Below, piece by piece: positions 32,016 to 32,433 of a stretch of DNA of 32,433 nt (position 1 is its first letter; every line of letters starts with the position of its first letter). The DNA lies in assembly GCF_001642325.1 (NCBI RefSeq), contig NZ_LSFI01000035.1, forward strand, positions 1-32,433. The letters are read 5' to 3'. Source of the DNA: Thermodesulfatator autotrophicus (GTDB taxonomy: Bacteria > Desulfobacterota > Thermodesulfobacteria > Thermodesulfobacteriales > Thermodesulfatatoraceae). A program made the translations under genes and the position numbers. The notes below the pieces were generated by a model, which was not told the DNA's origin, made no database searches, and saw nothing but the letters and a program-made list of their open reading frames with translations.

Positions 32016-32290
32016 AAGTTCTGGGTGCCCCGCACCCAAATTCAGAACAAGATAAAAAACTTAATGTTTGAAGCCAAAGTCAGTATCTATAAAAGGGCTG
32101 TTAATCTTTGTTCAAATTTGGGTGCGGGGATAATCGGGAAGTCCGGTGAAAGTCCGGCGCTGGCCCGCAACCGTAACCGGGGACGAAAGCCGCTAGGCTC
32201 CAAAATTGGGCTAACAGGCCACTGGGGGTTATACCTGGGAAGGCGCGGTGAGTAGGATGATCCGGAAGCCGGGAGACCGGCCCAGAACTT
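32016..32290 (+). ncRNA. Cobalamin (B12) riboswitch
   Basis: The conserved core is clear: GGGAAGTCCGGTGAAAGTCC, GCTGGCCCGCAACCGTAA, GGCCACTGGG and the B12 box GAAGCCGGGAGACCGGCC (32265-32282). AAGTTCTGGG (32016-32025) pairs perfectly with CCCAGAACTT (32281-32290) and would close the whole RNA. Between this closing stem and the core lies an extra hairpin, 32028-32042 with 32115-32129. Binding of a cobalamin form to the RNA would control the gene starting at 32391. Short open frames across it are not genes. Confidence 0.93.
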
Positions 32291-32298
32291 TAAATTGT

Positions 32299-32384
32299 AG
32301 GGCTTCGAGGCTCAAGGCCCTGCAAAGGTATTCCCTTTGCGCCTCCTCGAAGGCCCTCCTGAAAAATTTATTACAAAAGGAGGG
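32299..32384 (+). promoter_or_regulatory. Expression platform of the riboswitch: competing hairpins and Shine-Dalgarno sequestration
   Basis: CCCTCCT (32354-32360) is the exact complement of the Shine-Dalgarno AGGAGGG (32378-32384) and can mask it. The same CCCT can instead pair with AGGG (32299-32302) as the end of a 12-bp stem, AGGGCTTCGAGG with CCTCGAAGGCCCT (32345-32357). AGGGC can alternatively pair with GCCCT (32317-32321). A smaller hairpin GCAAAGG/CCTTTGC (32322-32340) sits inside. No terminator T-run follows, so control at translation is likely. Confidence 0.65.
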
Positions 32385-32390
32385 AATATT

Positions 32391-32433
32391 ATGAGTCAGA
32401 CAGTGGTTTGTATTGCAGAGTCCATCAACATTA
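32391..32433 (+). CDS. Start of a B12-regulated gene, possibly a methyltetrahydrofolate:corrinoid methyltransferase (3' end outside window)
   Basis: Only 14 codons are visible, beginning with ATG at 32391 after the strong AAAAGGAGGG. The residues MSQTVVCIAESINI resemble the first strand of pterin-binding methyltransferases of the AcsE/MetH type, which move a methyl group from methyltetrahydrofolate to a corrinoid. A cobalamin riboswitch in front fits such a role. Fourteen residues are too few for certainty; any B12-using or B12-independent replacement enzyme remains possible. Confidence 0.45.
   Translation, partial: MSQTVVCIAESINI

Noticed and set aside
32025-32255. 76-aa open frame ahead of the last gene
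   Set aside because: It lies wholly within the cobalamin riboswitch, whose conserved motifs explain the sequence.

Overview
The window reads as a chromosomal segment of a thermophilic, anaerobic, sulfur-metabolising bacterium. A Thermodesulfobacteriota relative (Thermodesulfatator/Thermodesulfobacterium-like) is my best guess, inferred from the mix of genes: a YedE/TusA/DsrE sulfur-relay operon, an LDH-type malate dehydrogenase, Mrp and DUF364 genes, archaeal-type proteins, and a cobalamin riboswitch in front of what looks like a corrinoid methyltransferase. The DNA is moderately AT-rich with clear Shine-Dalgarno sequences and many four-base or shorter gene overlaps. No rRNA, CRISPR array or intact insertion sequence is present.

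Layout. 1-1200: 3' end of an AAA-ATPase/PD-(D/E)XK protein and a decayed Y1-type transposase. 1200-4390: a membrane NfeD/ClpP-class protease coupled to a PflA-like radical SAM protein, then an ATC-hydrolase-like protein. 4530-5760: ammonium transporter with its own promoter and terminator. 5820-7850: arsR, permease and a CxxC thioredoxin-like protein, behind nested palindromes and apparently a leaderless promoter. 7845-10293: two secreted proteins of unknown role. 10544-10616: tRNA-Phe. 10683-12033: stand-alone ThrRS editing domain and malate dehydrogenase. 12341-13753: a porin. 13798-17884: a minus-strand operon of Lon protease, Ku and a one-domain ATP-dependent DNA ligase, all overlapping. 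18344-20129: archaeal-type ATPase, hypoxanthine phosphoribosyltransferase and an overlooked 49-aa membrane protein. 20142-22549: sulfur-relay operon (YedE permease, TusA, two DsrE-like proteins and an overlooked 59-aa protein). 22781-25423: M16 protease. 25793-27937: Mrp, DUF364 and a small membrane protein. 28531-30441: chemoreceptor. 30911-31918: a second permease, SO_0444-like. 32012-32433: cobalamin riboswitch and the start of the gene it controls.

Between genes, and often directly after a stop codon, lie copies of a non-coding repeat family built from words such as gaagcgaagcaatct and tcgccacggcgacta. Two copies have recognisable inverted ends and look like miniature mobile elements; one seems to have landed between the chemoreceptor stop codon and its terminator. 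The points most worth following are the Lon-Ku-ligase operon, the leaderless arsR promoter with its palindromes, the riboswitch with an extra stem domain and an SD-sequestering switch, the repeat elements, and the two overlooked small genes.
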